A stretch of 54,446 nt of DNA from Flavobacteriaceae bacterium (GCA_024742935.1 JANSXN010000011.1:1-54446), one strand, 5' to 3'. Shown: positions 19,093-29,573, counted from the first letter of the stretch. Numbers and translations are program-made. The notes: generated by a model not told the origin, from the letters alone.

Positions 19093-19206
19093 AATGATAA
19101 TGGTTATTTGAGACAAGACAAATATATAAAAACAAATTTAAGTTGAAAGTTAATTAAAATATTAGTATTTATGACTTGAATCAAAAACAAATAATTTCTT
19201 TTACTT

Positions 19207-19214
19207 TATATTTG
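19207..19214 (+). promoter_or_regulatory. -7 box for gdhA
   Basis: TATATTTG, a TAnnTTTG match 38 bp before the gdhA ATG. The nearest upstream TTG is 28 bp away, too far for a canonical -33 element. Confidence 0.4.
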
Positions 19215-19252
19215 TACTCAATAACGAAAACGTTTACGTAAAATTATCAAAA

Positions 19253-20596
19253 ATGACAGAAAGTATCCAAAACTTTGTTGCTCAGGTTGAAAAATCAAAC
19301 CCAAATGAGCCTGAGTTTTTGCAAGCCGTAAAGGAAGTTGCAGAAACAGTAATGCCTTTTATTGAAGAAAACAAAAAATATCAGGGACACAAGCTATTAG
19401 AGCGCATGGTTGAGCCAGAGCGCGTGATTATTTTTAGAGTACCCTGGACCACAGATAGTGGAGAGATAATGATCAACAAAGGATATCGTGTGCAGTTTAA
19501 CTCTGCAATAGGTCCATACAAAGGGGGAATGCGTTTTCATCCTTCTGTAAATCTGAGTGTGTTGAAATTCCTAGGTTTTGAGCAAACCTTTAAAAATGCA
19601 CTTACTACACTGCCAATGGGTGGTGGAAAAGGAGGTTCAGATTTTGACCCTAAAGGAAAATCTGATGCAGAGGTAATGCGTTTCTGTCAAAGCTTAATGA
19701 CAGAATTAAGTAAATATATTGGCCCAGATACTGATGTTCCCGCAGGAGATATTGGAGTGGGAGCTAGAGAAATTGGCTATATGTTTGGTCAGTATAAAAG
19801 ATTAAGAGATGAGTTTACAGGAGTTTTAACAGGCAAAGGATTTTCTTATGGAGGCTCTTTGATGCGTCCTGAAGCTACCGGTTACGGAAATGTTTACTTT
19901 GCCCAAAGTATGCTTAATACCAGAGGAGAAAGTTTTAAGGGTAAAACAGTTGCTATTTCAGGCTCTGGAAATGTAGCACAATATGCCGCAGAAAAAGCAA
20001 CTCAACTTGGCGGGAAAGTAATTACACTCTCAGATTCAGGTGGATATATTTTTGATAATGAAGGTATTGACGCTGAAAAGCTTGCTTACGTTATGGAGCT
20101 TAAAAATGTTAAGAGAGCCAGAATCAGTGAATATGTCAACAAATATTCAAATGCAAAATACTTTGAAGGGAAAAGACCCTGGGGAGAAAAGTGTGATATA
20201 GCAATGCCTTGTGCCACTCAAAATGAACTTAATGAAGAGGATGCAAAAACGCTAATAGCCAATGGCTGTATCTGTGTAGGTGAAGGAGCAAATATGCCTT
20301 CAACTCCAGAAGCTATTGAGGTTTTTCTAAAAGAAAAAATTCTCTTTTCACCAGGAAAAGCTTCAAATGCTGGTGGTGTTTCTACCTCTGGATTGGAAAT
20401 GTCACAAAACTCCATGCGTTACAATTGGACAGCTGAAGAAGTGGATGAAAAACTCTTTAAAATTATGGGAGATATTCATGACGCCTGTGTAAAATATGGA
20501 AAGCAAAAGGAGGGCTATGTTGATTATGTGAAGGGAGCAAATGTGGCAGGATTTGTAAAAGTAGCAGATGCCATGATTGCCCAAGGGGTTGTATAG
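19253..20596 (+). CDS. gdhA: NADP-type glutamate dehydrogenase
   Basis: 447 residues, matching the hexameric bacterial NADP-dependent class. It interconverts 2-oxoglutarate plus ammonium and glutamate, the main entry of nitrogen into amino acids in Bacteroidota. Visible features are the substrate region YRVQFNSAIGPYKGGMRFHP, the catalytic lysine loop LPMGGGKGGSDFDPKGKSD, the catalytic Asp in DVPAGDIGVGAREIGYMFG, a nucleotide-binding motif SGSGNVAQYAAEKA, and EGANMPSTPEA. The C-terminal helix ends FVKVADAMIAQGVV, as in E. coli GdhA. It is monocistronic with its own -7 box and a strong terminator. Confidence 0.96.
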   Translation: MTESIQNFVAQVEKSNPNEPEFLQAVKEVAETVMPFIEENKKYQGHKLLERMVEPERVIIFRVPWTTDSGEIMINKGYRVQFNSAIGPYKGGMRFHPSVNLSVLKFLGFEQTFKNALTTLPMGGGKGGSDFDPKGKSDAEVMRFCQSLMTELSKYIGPDTDVPAGDIGVGAREIGYMFGQYKRLRDEFTGVLTGKGFSYGGSLMRPEATGYGNVYFAQSMLNTRGESFKGKTVAISGSGNVAQYAAEKATQLGGKVITLSDSGGYIFDNEGIDAEKLAYVMELKNVKRARISEYVNKYSNAKYFEGKRPWGEKCDIAMPCATQNELNEEDAKTLIANGCICVGEGANMPSTPEAIEVFLKEKILFSPGKASNAGGVSTSGLEMSQNSMRYNWTAEEVDEKLFKIMGDIHDACVKYGKQKEGYVDYVKGANVAGFVKVADAMIAQGVV

Positions 20597-20617
20597 AATT
20601 AATTTTATTTTATTTAT

Positions 20618-20648
20618 AACCACTCACCAGTTAGGTGAGTGGTTTTTT
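20618..20648 (+). terminator. Rho-independent terminator after gdhA
   Basis: A perfect 11-bp stem AACCACTCACC/GGTGAGTGGTT (20618-20628 and 20634-20644) with a 5-nt loop and a T run. Confidence 0.92.
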
Positions 20649-20713
20649 GTTAATATACCTGCAATATTTTCTTATTTAATCTGTTAAATATCCTGTTAGA
20701 TTATTTTCTTTTC

Positions 20714-22984
20714 ATGAAGCGACTTCTTTTAATTTTAATTTGCCTTTCGCCATTTTTTATCACGGCCCAGACCTTTGAAAATCAATGGGCAGCTTTGTTT
20801 TCTTATTCAAATATTATTGATCTGGTAGAGGGAAATGACAAATTAATTGCAGCATCAGACAATTCTGTTTTCACTTATGACTTAATCACAAATGAAATCA
20901 GAACCATTACAACTGTACAAGGACTTTCCGGGGAATTGATTTCAACTTTATACTATAGCGAAAACTTCGACATTATTGTTATTGGATATTCAAATGGCTT
21001 GATTGAACTCATTCTGGAGGATGGCTCAATTCTTTCTGTGATTGATATTTTAAACAAACCAACAATTCCTCCCAATCAAAAACGCATCAATCATTTCAAT
21101 GAATTTAATGGTAATATATACATTTCTACAGATTTTGGAATTTCAGTATTTGATTTAACTGCACTTGAATTTGGAGACACCTTTTTTATTGGTGACCTGG
21201 GCAGCCAGGTGAAAATTAATCAAACGGTAGTTTTTGATGGATTTATCTATGCAGCAATGAATGATAGAATGAAAAGAGCAGAGGTCAACAATCCCAACTT
21301 AATAAACTTTGAAGAGTGGATTGACTTTTATCCATTTGGTTTAATTGGAGTTCAAGTATTTGCTGACAACATATATGCAATAGATTTTAATTCAAGACTT
21401 TTGAGATTTGATTCCAATACTCCGGTAGTGATTACAACATTTCCACAACAGAACAAAAAATTATACACTACAGATGACTTTTTAACTGTCACTTCGCAAA
21501 CAAGATCAACAGTATTTGATGTGATGATGAATCAGGTTGCAGTTGTTAATAACCTTATCGATTTTGAATATACTCTATCAACCTCTTTAGCTTATAACAA
21601 TACTGTTTATCTTGGTTCAACTCAATATGGTATATTAGCTGTTCCTTTTGGATCAAATCAAGCTGAACAAATTTTGCCAGATGGACCATTGCTTAATAAA
21701 TCTGTATCCATTGATGCTACCCCCGGCCAATTGTGGGCAGTTTTTGGGGAGGTAGATTTGTTTTTTAATCCATACCCACTTAATAGTCGTGGAATCAGCC
21801 AATTTGAAAATAATGAATGGACAAACATCCCCTTTGAAGAAGTATTTGCTGCAAAATCAATTTCTCGCGTTAAAATCAACCCAAACAATCCAACCGAAGT
21901 TTACGCGAGCTCTATGATAGATGGTTTGTTAAAAATTGAGGATAAAACACCAACAGTTTTATACAATGAAAGTAACAGTCCACTTACCGGAACTTTATCA
22001 GACAACAGCATTAGAGTTTTTGGAACCCAATTTGATCGCGAAGGTAATTTATGGTTTGTACAAACAAGCACAGATTTAGCTATAAATAGACTCTCTACCA
22101 CGGGCCAGTTTCAAAGTTTTGATATTTCACCAATTATTGCAGACCCTCTTTCGGAAAGAGGCCTTAACAATATTGACATAAGTAGAGAGGGCTTTATTTT
22201 TATTGCTAGTTCAGAAAATGGATTAATAGGCTTTAACCCTACAAACAATCAATTTCAAAAAATAGGGGAAGATCTTGGCAATGGAAACTTACCCGATGAC
22301 AATGTTAGAGCCATTAAAATTGATAATAGAAATCAAGCATGGATAGGGACATTAAGAGGTTTGAGGGTTCTTTTTAATGTGGGTGGGTTTTTTCAGGAAA
22401 ACGCAAACATCGACGCACAACCCATCATTATTTTGGACAATGATGGAGTCGCTCAGGAACTATTATTTGAACAGTCTATAACAGATATTGAAGTTGATGG
22501 TGCTAACAACAAATGGATAGCCACAGCTTCATCAGGCGTTTTTTATGTTTCTTCAAACGGTCAGGAAACACTCTTGCGCTTTAACAAAGACAACTCCCCT
22601 TTGCCCTCTAACAATGTTTTAGATATTGCAATCGACCCACAAAGCGGAGTGGTTTATTTTGCAACAGCAAACGGGCTTGTTGCTTTTAATGGAACAACAA
22701 CTGCACCAAACCCCACGCTGGAATCTCTTAGAGCCTATCCAAACCCTGTGCGACCCAATTTTAATGGCAATGTAACTATTGATGGCCTGACGGCTAGAGC
22801 AAACGTTAAAATAACCGATGTTAATGGTAGTCTGGTCTTTGAGCAGGTCTCTGAAGGGGGAAGTGTGCAATGGGATACCACAGCGTTTGGAAAATATAAA
22901 GTTTCTTCAGGAGTTTATTTTATTATGGTTACCACAGATGGCGCCGAGGAAACTAAAATTGCCAAAGTAATGATTATTCGCTAA
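20714..22984 (+). CDS. porZ: PorZ-like T9SS component, two-propeller protein with C-terminal sorting domain
   Basis: 756 residues. A signal peptide ends near FITAQ/TFE. The N-terminal part begins WAALFSYSNIIDLVEGNDKLI and has many short beta strands of the two-component-regulator propeller type (for example NVRAIKIDNRNQAWIGT and NKWIATASSGVFYVSS). The last 85 residues form a type A T9SS sorting domain: LRAYPNPVRPNF, VKITDVNGSLV, SSGVYFIMVTT, IAKVMIIR. Length, two-propeller layout, sorting domain and the flavobacterial neighbour recO agree with PorZ, a surface component of the attachment complex that delivers anionic LPS to cargo proteins in Porphyromonas gingivalis. Other propeller exoproteins share parts of this, so the name is likely rather than certain. 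It overlaps recO by one base. Confidence 0.72.
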   Translation: MKRLLLILICLSPFFITAQTFENQWAALFSYSNIIDLVEGNDKLIAASDNSVFTYDLITNEIRTITTVQGLSGELISTLYYSENFDIIVIGYSNGLIELILEDGSILSVIDILNKPTIPPNQKRINHFNEFNGNIYISTDFGISVFDLTALEFGDTFFIGDLGSQVKINQTVVFDGFIYAAMNDRMKRAEVNNPNLINFEEWIDFYPFGLIGVQVFADNIYAIDFNSRLLRFDSNTPVVITTFPQQNKKLYTTDDFLTVTSQTRSTVFDVMMNQVAVVNNLIDFEYTLSTSLAYNNTVYLGSTQYGILAVPFGSNQAEQILPDGPLLNKSVSIDATPGQLWAVFGEVDLFFNPYPLNSRGISQFENNEWTNIPFEEVFAAKSISRVKINPNNPTEVYASSMIDGLLKIEDKTPTVLYNESNSPLTGTLSDNSIRVFGTQFDREGNLWFVQTSTDLAINRLSTTGQFQSFDISPIIADPLSERGLNNIDISREGFIFIASSENGLIGFNPTNNQFQKIGEDLGNGNLPDDNVRAIKIDNRNQAWIGTLRGLRVLFNVGGFFQENANIDAQPIIILDNDGVAQELLFEQSITDIEVDGANNKWIATASSGVFYVSSNGQETLLRFNKDNSPLPSNNVLDIAIDPQSGVVYFATANGLVAFNGTTTAPNPTLESLRAYPNPVRPNFNGNVTIDGLTARANVKITDVNGSLVFEQVSEGGSVQWDTTAFGKYKVSSGVYFIMVTTDGAEETKIAKVMIIR

Positions 22985-23703
22985 TGCAAATCACCACAAA
23001 AGGGATTGTAATATCTTCTTTAAAATACAGTGAGGCAGATCTGATTGTAAAATGCTTTACTGAAGAATGTGGGCTAAAATCCTATTTGCTTAAAAATATC
23101 CTCAAATCAAAAAAAGGAAAACTCAGAACCTCTTTTTTTCAACCTCTTACCTTACTAGAAATCACAGCAAACCACAAAGACAAAGGGACTTTGGAATTTA
23201 TTCAGGATGCAAAGGTATATTTTGCAAATCAAACCTTGCACACTCATATTGTTAAAACATCAATTGTGCTGTTCCTGTCTGAAATTTTAAAAAGTGTGAT
23301 TCAGGAAGAAGAAAAAAATAAGCGCTTGTTCTCTTTTTTAGAGAAATCAATAATATGGCTTGACTCAAATGATGAAGTGGCCAATTTTCACCTCCTTTTT
23401 TTAGTACAACTCACAGACTTTTTAGGGTTTTATCCTGATGACACAGAGATTAAACTCCCTTATTTCAACGCTTTAGAAGGATTTTTTCAAGCAGAAAGCA
23501 CCAATATTTATTGCATCCAAATTCCTGAAAATAAAGGCATAAAACAGCTTTTAGGCATAAAATTTGATGGAATAAATGCAATCAGACTAACGAAAGAAGA
23601 GCGAAAAGAAACTCTGGAAATTCTTTTATTGTATTATGAACTTCACATACAAGGATTTAAAAAGCCAAAGTCTCTACAGGTTTTAAACCAACTATTTAAC
23701 TAA
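22984..23703 (+). CDS. recO: DNA repair protein RecO
   Basis: 239 residues, usual RecO length. The N-terminal OB fold begins TTKGIVISSLKYSEADLIVKCFTE (read as overlapping pieces), then GLKSYLLKNILKSKKGKLR and the FFQPLTLLEI strand, all family-typical. A helical C-terminal half follows (SEILKSVIQEEEKNKRLFSFL). RecO anneals single-stranded DNA and, with RecR, loads RecA on SSB-coated gaps. The four-Cys zinc site of some RecO proteins is absent. The ATG overlaps the last base of the porZ stop codon, indicating translational coupling, and the TonB receptor follows 2 bp later. Confidence 0.9.
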   Translation: MQITTKGIVISSLKYSEADLIVKCFTEECGLKSYLLKNILKSKKGKLRTSFFQPLTLLEITANHKDKGTLEFIQDAKVYFANQTLHTHIVKTSIVLFLSEILKSVIQEEEKNKRLFSFLEKSIIWLDSNDEVANFHLLFLVQLTDFLGFYPDDTEIKLPYFNALEGFFQAESTNIYCIQIPENKGIKQLLGIKFDGINAIRLTKEERKETLEILLLYYELHIQGFKKPKSLQVLNQLFN

Positions 23704-23705
23704 CA

Positions 23706-26111
23706 ATGCAATTAAACTTTTTTTTAGTTCTCTTTATTTTTTTAACGAGTATTTCTTTTGGACAAGAGGTAAAAATAGTGGACTCAGAAACCAAAGAGCC
23801 CATTGCAGGTGTTGTCTTTTACAATTATAACAAATCCAAAAACGGGGTTTCAGATTTTGATGGTAAAATTTCTCTTGATAATTTTTCAAACTATGAAACC
23901 ATCTATTTTCAGCATACTTCTTATGAAAAAATTACTTCGACCAAATCACAAATTCAAAAAATTAATGGTGTAGTAATCCTTAAGCCGGGCTCCGGTCAAT
24001 TGGATGAAATCGTGCTTTCTGTCACAAAATTCAGTCAAAGTAAAAATGAAATCACACAGTCTGTGGTAAGCATTAGTGCTCAGGATGCACTATTTACCCA
24101 ACCCCAAACTACCGCAGACCTACTAAGTAATAGCGGTAAGATATTTGTACAAAAAAGCCAGCTTGGCGGCGGAAGCCCCATGATTCGCGGTTTTTCAACA
24201 AACCGTTTATTAATGACCGTTGATGGCGTGCGAATGAATACTGCTATTTTTAGGGGTGGTAATATTCAAAACATACTCTCTATCGATCCTTTTGTTGTAG
24301 AAGACACAGAGGTGATTCTGGGTCCCGGCTCAGTTGTTTACGGAAGTGATGCCGTGGGTGGCGTTATGAATTTTTATACGCTAAAGCCTAAGTTTTCTTT
24401 CGAAGAAGGCATGTCATTTTCAGGAAACGCTGTTGCCCGTTATGCTACGGCCAATGAAGAAAAAACAGGTCATATCGATTTGAATTTCGGATTGAAAGAA
24501 TGGGCTTTTTTAAGTAGTATTTCTTATAGCGACTTTGGAGATTTGAAAATGGGAAAACACGGCCCCGATGATTATCTGCGAAACTTTTTCATCCAAACTT
24601 TCAATGGAGAAGATATTCAAACACCCAATGAAAACCCATTAGTTCAAAAACCAACGGGATATGATCAAATTAGCCTGGCTCAAAAAGTGCGTTATATGCC
24701 AAATGAAGTATGGGATTTTCAGTTAAATCTGCTATATTCTGAAACATCAGACTATGCCCGTTATGATCGATTAACAAGAGTTAGAAATGGAAACTTACGC
24801 TATGCCGAGTGGAACTACGGGCCTCAGGTTTGGTTTTCGGGTAACCTTCAGCTGGAGCGAAAAAGCAGAAGTTTGTTTTATGATGATTCAAAATTTATCA
24901 TCGCCTATCAACACTTTGAAGAAAGCCGCAGCAACCGAAGTGTAGATTCATCAAATCGCTTTCAAACTGAAGAACAAGTAGATGCCCTATCTGCCAATCT
25001 CGATTTTACAAAAAATATCAAATCTATTGACCTCTTCTATGGATTGGAATATGTGCACAATAAAGTAAACTCTGAAGGGAGTGTAACAAACCTTGAAACA
25101 AATCAAGAGGAAGAAACTGAAGCTCGATACCCCGATGGCTCCACCTGGCAATCCTATGCTGCTTATGCAAGTTTGCTCTGGAAAATTTCCCCAAAAACCT
25201 CTTTGCAATCGGGCTTGCGCTACAGTCAGTTTCAAATTGATGCCACTTTTGACAACCGTTTTTATGATTTCCCATTTGAAGACACCCAAATCAATACCGG
25301 AAACCTCACAGGAAGCATCGGCCTTACTTACCAAGCCAGTGAAATCCTGGGATTGCGCACCAATTTTTCAACGGCTTTCCGTGCGCCAAATATAGACGAT
25401 ATCGGTAAAATATTTGATTCAGAACCCGGAAGTGTTGTAGTGCCAAACCCAGATTTAAAAGCCGAGTATTCCTATAATGGCGAGGTGGGAGCAACACTTA
25501 ATTTTGACAATATATTAAAAGTTGAAATGGCCACATTTTATACTAAACTGGAGAATGCTTTAGTGCGCCGTGATTTTAGCCTTAACGGCGAAACAGAAAT
25601 TGAATACCAAGGTGAGTTAAGCAATGTACAAGCCATTCAAAACGCCGCAGATGCAAGAGTGTATGGGTTTGAAGCCGGTGTGCGTATCAACTTTTGTGAA
25701 ACCTTAAGTCTGCAGTCCAATTACACCATTGCCAAAGGATATGAAGAATTGGACAACGGCAATAAAGCACCATTGCGTCACGCACCACCCCAATTTGGCA
25801 ACACCCGTTTAGTATGGAAAAACAACCGAATAAAAATTGATGCCTTTGTCAATTATAGCGGCGAAATTAGTGCAGAAAATCTCGCTCCGTCAGAAGCAAA
25901 TAAACCTGAGATTTATCCTGTAAACAGCAATGGCGACTTGTATTCTCCCGGTTGGTACACGCTCAATTTGGCGACTCAGTATCAAATAACAGACTTCTTG
26001 CTGCTCTCGGCTTCTTTGGAAAACATCACAGACCAACGTTACAGGACGTATTCTTCAGGAATAGCAGCTCCCGGCAGGAATTTTATAGCGGCGGTTAAGT
26101 ACACGTTTTAA
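23706..26111 (+). CDS. TonB-dependent outer membrane receptor, haem/haemoglobin-receptor-like
   Basis: 801 residues. Signal peptide (ISFGQ/EVK), then a carboxypeptidase-regulatory-like domain (about 20-95: VKIVDSETKEPIAGVVFYNY), then the plug (about 110-225: TTADLLSNSGKIFVQKSQLG, RLLMTVDGVRMN, VILGPGSVVYGSDAVGGVMN) and a 22-strand barrel ending VKYTF with a terminal Phe. FRAPNIDDIGK and NPDLKAEYSYNGEVG are shared with haem and haemoglobin receptors, so a haem-like or siderophore ligand is my best guess, not a demonstration. It needs TonB-ExbBD, which is not in the window. Two bp separate it from recO. Confidence 0.85.
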   Translation: MQLNFFLVLFIFLTSISFGQEVKIVDSETKEPIAGVVFYNYNKSKNGVSDFDGKISLDNFSNYETIYFQHTSYEKITSTKSQIQKINGVVILKPGSGQLDEIVLSVTKFSQSKNEITQSVVSISAQDALFTQPQTTADLLSNSGKIFVQKSQLGGGSPMIRGFSTNRLLMTVDGVRMNTAIFRGGNIQNILSIDPFVVEDTEVILGPGSVVYGSDAVGGVMNFYTLKPKFSFEEGMSFSGNAVARYATANEEKTGHIDLNFGLKEWAFLSSISYSDFGDLKMGKHGPDDYLRNFFIQTFNGEDIQTPNENPLVQKPTGYDQISLAQKVRYMPNEVWDFQLNLLYSETSDYARYDRLTRVRNGNLRYAEWNYGPQVWFSGNLQLERKSRSLFYDDSKFIIAYQHFEESRSNRSVDSSNRFQTEEQVDALSANLDFTKNIKSIDLFYGLEYVHNKVNSEGSVTNLETNQEEETEARYPDGSTWQSYAAYASLLWKISPKTSLQSGLRYSQFQIDATFDNRFYDFPFEDTQINTGNLTGSIGLTYQASEILGLRTNFSTAFRAPNIDDIGKIFDSEPGSVVVPNPDLKAEYSYNGEVGATLNFDNILKVEMATFYTKLENALVRRDFSLNGETEIEYQGELSNVQAIQNAADARVYGFEAGVRINFCETLSLQSNYTIAKGYEELDNGNKAPLRHAPPQFGNTRLVWKNNRIKIDAFVNYSGEISAENLAPSEANKPEIYPVNSNGDLYSPGWYTLNLATQYQITDFLLLSASLENITDQRYRTYSSGIAAPGRNFIAAVKYTF

Positions 26112-26168
26112 GCATGGTTATTTGCGCTAAATTGCTTATTTTCGCAACCTTAAACAAAAGCGCATCTC

Positions 26169-29100
26169 ATGAGTAAAAAATTTCCTGAATATAAAGGACT
26201 TGATTTGGCCAAAGTAGCTGATGAAGTATTGGATTTTTGGAAACAGGAAAACATTTTTCAAAAGAGTATTTCTACCCGTGAAGGAAACGAGCCGTTCATC
26301 TTTTTTGAAGGACCGCCGTCTGCAAACGGTTTGCCGGGTATTCACCATGTGATGGCGCGCGCCATTAAGGATATTTTTTGCCGTTACAAAACCCAAAAAG
26401 GGTTTCAAGTACAACGCAAAGCCGGTTGGGATACACACGGTCTTCCCATCGAATTGGGGGTTGAAAAAGAACTCGGTATCACTAAAGAAGACATCGGTAA
26501 AAAAATAAGTGTTGAAGAATACAACGCGGCCTGTAAAAAAGCCGTGATGCGCTACACCGATGTTTGGAACGACCTCACAGAGAAAATGGGCTACTGGGTC
26601 GATATGGATGACCCGTATATCACTTACAAATCCAAGTATATGGAGTCTGTGTGGTGGCTACTCAAACAAATTTATAATAAAAATTTACTCTATAAAGGCT
26701 ATACCATTCAGCCCTATTCTCCAAAAGCCGGAACAGGATTGAGTTCGCATGAATTGAACCAACCCGGCACTTATCAGGATGTGACAGATACCACGGTGGT
26801 GGCACAGTTTAAAGCTGCAAGCAACAGTTTACCTAAGGCGCTACAAGGTTTTGGAGAGATTCATTTCCTCGCCTGGACCACAACTCCCTGGACATTGCCT
26901 TCAAATACTGCCTTGACCGTTGGGCCAAAAATTGATTATGTTTTGGTGAAAACCTTTAACCAATACACTTTTGAGTCCATCAATGTGGTGCTTGCGAAAG
27001 CGTTGATAAATAAGCAGTTTGACAAAAAGTTTCAACTCGCAGAAACCGAAAGCGAACTTCAGGATTATAAAGCCGAAGATAAAAAAATACCTTTCTTTAT
27101 TGCTGCAGAATTCAATGGGAAAGACCTGGAAGACATTCGCTATGAGCAGTTGTTGCCTTATGCTTTGCCACATAATAATCCTGAAAATGCCTTTCGTGTA
27201 ATTCTGGGTGATTTTGTCACTACTGAAGATGGAACAGGTATCGTTCACACAGCACCCACTTTTGGTGCAGATGATGCCCTGGTTGCCAAACAAGCCGTGC
27301 CTGAAGTGCCGCCATTACTGGTAAAAGATGAAAATGGAAATTTGGTTCCTTTAGTCGATTTACAAGGAAAATTCAGACCTGAGATGGGAGAATATGCAGG
27401 CAAATATGTCAAAAATGAATATTATGACGAAGGCCTTGCACCTGAAAAATCGGTGGATGTAGAAATCGCCATCAAACTCAAGGAAGAAAACAAAGCATTT
27501 AAAGTGGAGAAATATGTACACAGTTATCCCAATTGCTGGCGTACAGACAAACCCATTTTATACTATCCATTAGACTCATGGTTTATAAAAGTTACCGATT
27601 TTAAAGACCGAATGCACGAACTGAACCTTGGTATTAACTGGAAGCCAAAATCAACCGGGGAAGGCCGTTTTGGAAACTGGCTCGCCAATGCCAACGACTG
27701 GAATCTTTCTCGTTCGCGCTATTGGGGAATTCCCTTGCCTATCTGGCGAACTGATGATGGTAAAGAAGAAAAAGTTATTGGTTCAACGGAGGAATTAAAA
27801 ACCGAAATCCAAAAAGCCATCGCTGCCGGTGTGATGGAGAAAGACATTTTCCCCAAGTTTGTGCCCGGCGATCTATCTGAAGAAAACTACGAAAATATTG
27901 ACCTGCATAAAAACTATGTTGATGGAGTCATTCTCGTTTCCGAAAGCGGAAAACCTATGAAACGCGAGAGTGATTTGATTGATGTTTGGTTTGACTCTGG
28001 AAGTATGCCTTATGCACAGTGGCATTATCCTTTTGAAAATAAAGAAAAAGTAGAAAAGACCTGGCGAAAAGCAGATTTTATTGCTGAAGGTGTCGATCAA
28101 ACAAGAGGTTGGTTTTACACACTCCACGCCATAGCCACGATTACATTTGATGATGTAGCATATAAAAACGTGGTCTCAAACGGATTGGTTTTAGATAAAA
28201 ACGGTCAAAAAATGTCCAAGCGATTGGGCAATGCCGTTGATCCTTTTGAAACCATTTCAACTTTTGGACCCGATGCGACCCGTTGGTATATGATTAGTAA
28301 CGCCAATCCTTGGGATAACCTAAAATTTGATATTGAAGGGATTGCTGAGGTGCGTAGAAAGTTTTTTGGGACGCTTTACAATACGTATAGCTTTTTAAGT
28401 TTGTATGCCAATCTGGATAATTTTGATTATTCTGAAGCGGATATCCCATTGAATGAACGCCCTGAGATTGACCGCTGGATTCTTTCAGAATTACATACTT
28501 TGATTGAAAAAGTGGACGGGTATTACAATGATTATGAGACCACAAAAGCCACGCGAGCGATTTCAGATTTTGTTCAGGAGAATTTGAGCAACTGGTTTGT
28601 GAGATTAAGCAGAAGACGCTACTGGAAAGGCGATTATGAAACTGATAAAATTTCGGCCTATCAAACCTTATACACTTGTTTGGAAAATGTAGCGCAACTT
28701 GGAGCACCAGTCGCTCCGTTTTTTATGGATAGATTGTATAAGGATTTGACTTCAGCTACAGCGAAAAAAGGAAAAGAATCTGTGCATTTGGCAGATTTCC
28801 CTGTTTTTGATAAAAGTTTTATTGACAAAGCATTAGAAAGCAAAATGCAAAAAGCGCAGACGATTTCTTCTTTGGTTTTGTCTTTACGCCAAAAGGAAAA
28901 AATAAAAGTGAGACAGCCTCTTCAAAAAATTATGATTCCTGTGCTAAATAATTCAGAAAGAGAAGAAATTCTCGCTGTAGCCGAATTGATAAAACACGAG
29001 GTTAATGTGAAAGAAATCGACCTGATTGATGAGGGTTCGGGTATATTAGTTAAACAGATAAAGCCCAACTTTAAAGTGCTGGGACCCCGCTTTGGCAAAG

Positions 29101-29570
29101 ACATGAAAGCTATAGCTATAGCCATAAATCAGTTTAATCAAAACCAAATAAAAAAAATAGAGCAAGAAGGTGAAATTTCAATAGAAATTAACGGAAAAAG
29201 TGTTATTTTGCAGCGCCAAGACGTGGAAATAAGTTCTCAGGATATTGAAGGATGGCTGGTTGCCAGCAGTGGAAATTTAACCGTTGCACTTGACATCACA
29301 ATCACTGAAGAGTTGCGTTATGAAGGCATTGCAAGAGAGCTTGTAAACCGCATTCAAAATTTGAGAAAAGATTCCGGTTTTGAGGTTACAGATAAAATTG
29401 AAATTACCATTGAAAATAACAGTCTTTTAGGTAACGCTATTGAAAAAAATGCGACTTACATTAAAACGGAAACATTAGCCAAATCAGTTGAAATAGTAGA
29501 AAAAATAGAAAACGGATTGGATATTTCATTTGATGACATAGAAACCAAATTGGTTATTAAAAAAATTTAA
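26169..29570 (+). CDS. ileS: Isoleucyl-tRNA synthetase
   Basis: 1133 residues, class Ia synthetase. The HIGH-type signature is in PPSANGLPGIHHVMARAIKD (near 50-69). The catalytic core has WDTHGLPIELGVEKELG, the editing-domain strand LAWTTTPWTLPSN and the later GWFYTLHAI, with the KMSKS loop as KNGQKMSKRLGNAVDPF near 680. The C-terminal anticodon-binding region ends without a visible zinc knuckle, as in the long, eukaryote-like class; family knowledge links that class to reduced mupirocin sensitivity. No T-box leader is visible in the 57 bp after the TonB receptor gene. Followed 3 bp later by the DksA-like gene. Confidence 0.97.
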   Translation: MSKKFPEYKGLDLAKVADEVLDFWKQENIFQKSISTREGNEPFIFFEGPPSANGLPGIHHVMARAIKDIFCRYKTQKGFQVQRKAGWDTHGLPIELGVEKELGITKEDIGKKISVEEYNAACKKAVMRYTDVWNDLTEKMGYWVDMDDPYITYKSKYMESVWWLLKQIYNKNLLYKGYTIQPYSPKAGTGLSSHELNQPGTYQDVTDTTVVAQFKAASNSLPKALQGFGEIHFLAWTTTPWTLPSNTALTVGPKIDYVLVKTFNQYTFESINVVLAKALINKQFDKKFQLAETESELQDYKAEDKKIPFFIAAEFNGKDLEDIRYEQLLPYALPHNNPENAFRVILGDFVTTEDGTGIVHTAPTFGADDALVAKQAVPEVPPLLVKDENGNLVPLVDLQGKFRPEMGEYAGKYVKNEYYDEGLAPEKSVDVEIAIKLKEENKAFKVEKYVHSYPNCWRTDKPILYYPLDSWFIKVTDFKDRMHELNLGINWKPKSTGEGRFGNWLANANDWNLSRSRYWGIPLPIWRTDDGKEEKVIGSTEELKTEIQKAIAAGVMEKDIFPKFVPGDLSEENYENIDLHKNYVDGVILVSESGKPMKRESDLIDVWFDSGSMPYAQWHYPFENKEKVEKTWRKADFIAEGVDQTRGWFYTLHAIATITFDDVAYKNVVSNGLVLDKNGQKMSKRLGNAVDPFETISTFGPDATRWYMISNANPWDNLKFDIEGIAEVRRKFFGTLYNTYSFLSLYANLDNFDYSEADIPLNERPEIDRWILSELHTLIEKVDGYYNDYETTKATRAISDFVQENLSNWFVRLSRRRYWKGDYETDKISAYQTLYTCLENVAQLGAPVAPFFMDRLYKDLTSATAKKGKESVHLADFPVFDKSFIDKALESKMQKAQTISSLVLSLRQKEKIKVRQPLQKIMIPVLNNSEREEILAVAELIKHEVNVKEIDLIDEGSGILVKQIKPNFKVLGPRFGKDMKAIAIAINQFNQNQIKKIEQEGEISIEINGKSVILQRQDVEISSQDIEGWLVASSGNLTVALDITITEELRYEGIARELVNRIQNLRKDSGFEVTDKIEITIENNSLLGNAIEKNATYIKTETLAKSVEIVEKIENGLDISFDDIETKLVIKKI

Positions 29571-29573
29571 ATT

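Noticed and set aside
25024-25395. Long overlapping frames inside the TonB receptor
   Set aside because: They are shadows in other frames; the barrel coding frame is continuous.
26112-26168. T-box or other leader before ileS
   Set aside because: Only 57 bp and no T-box bulge or anticodon-like stem seen.
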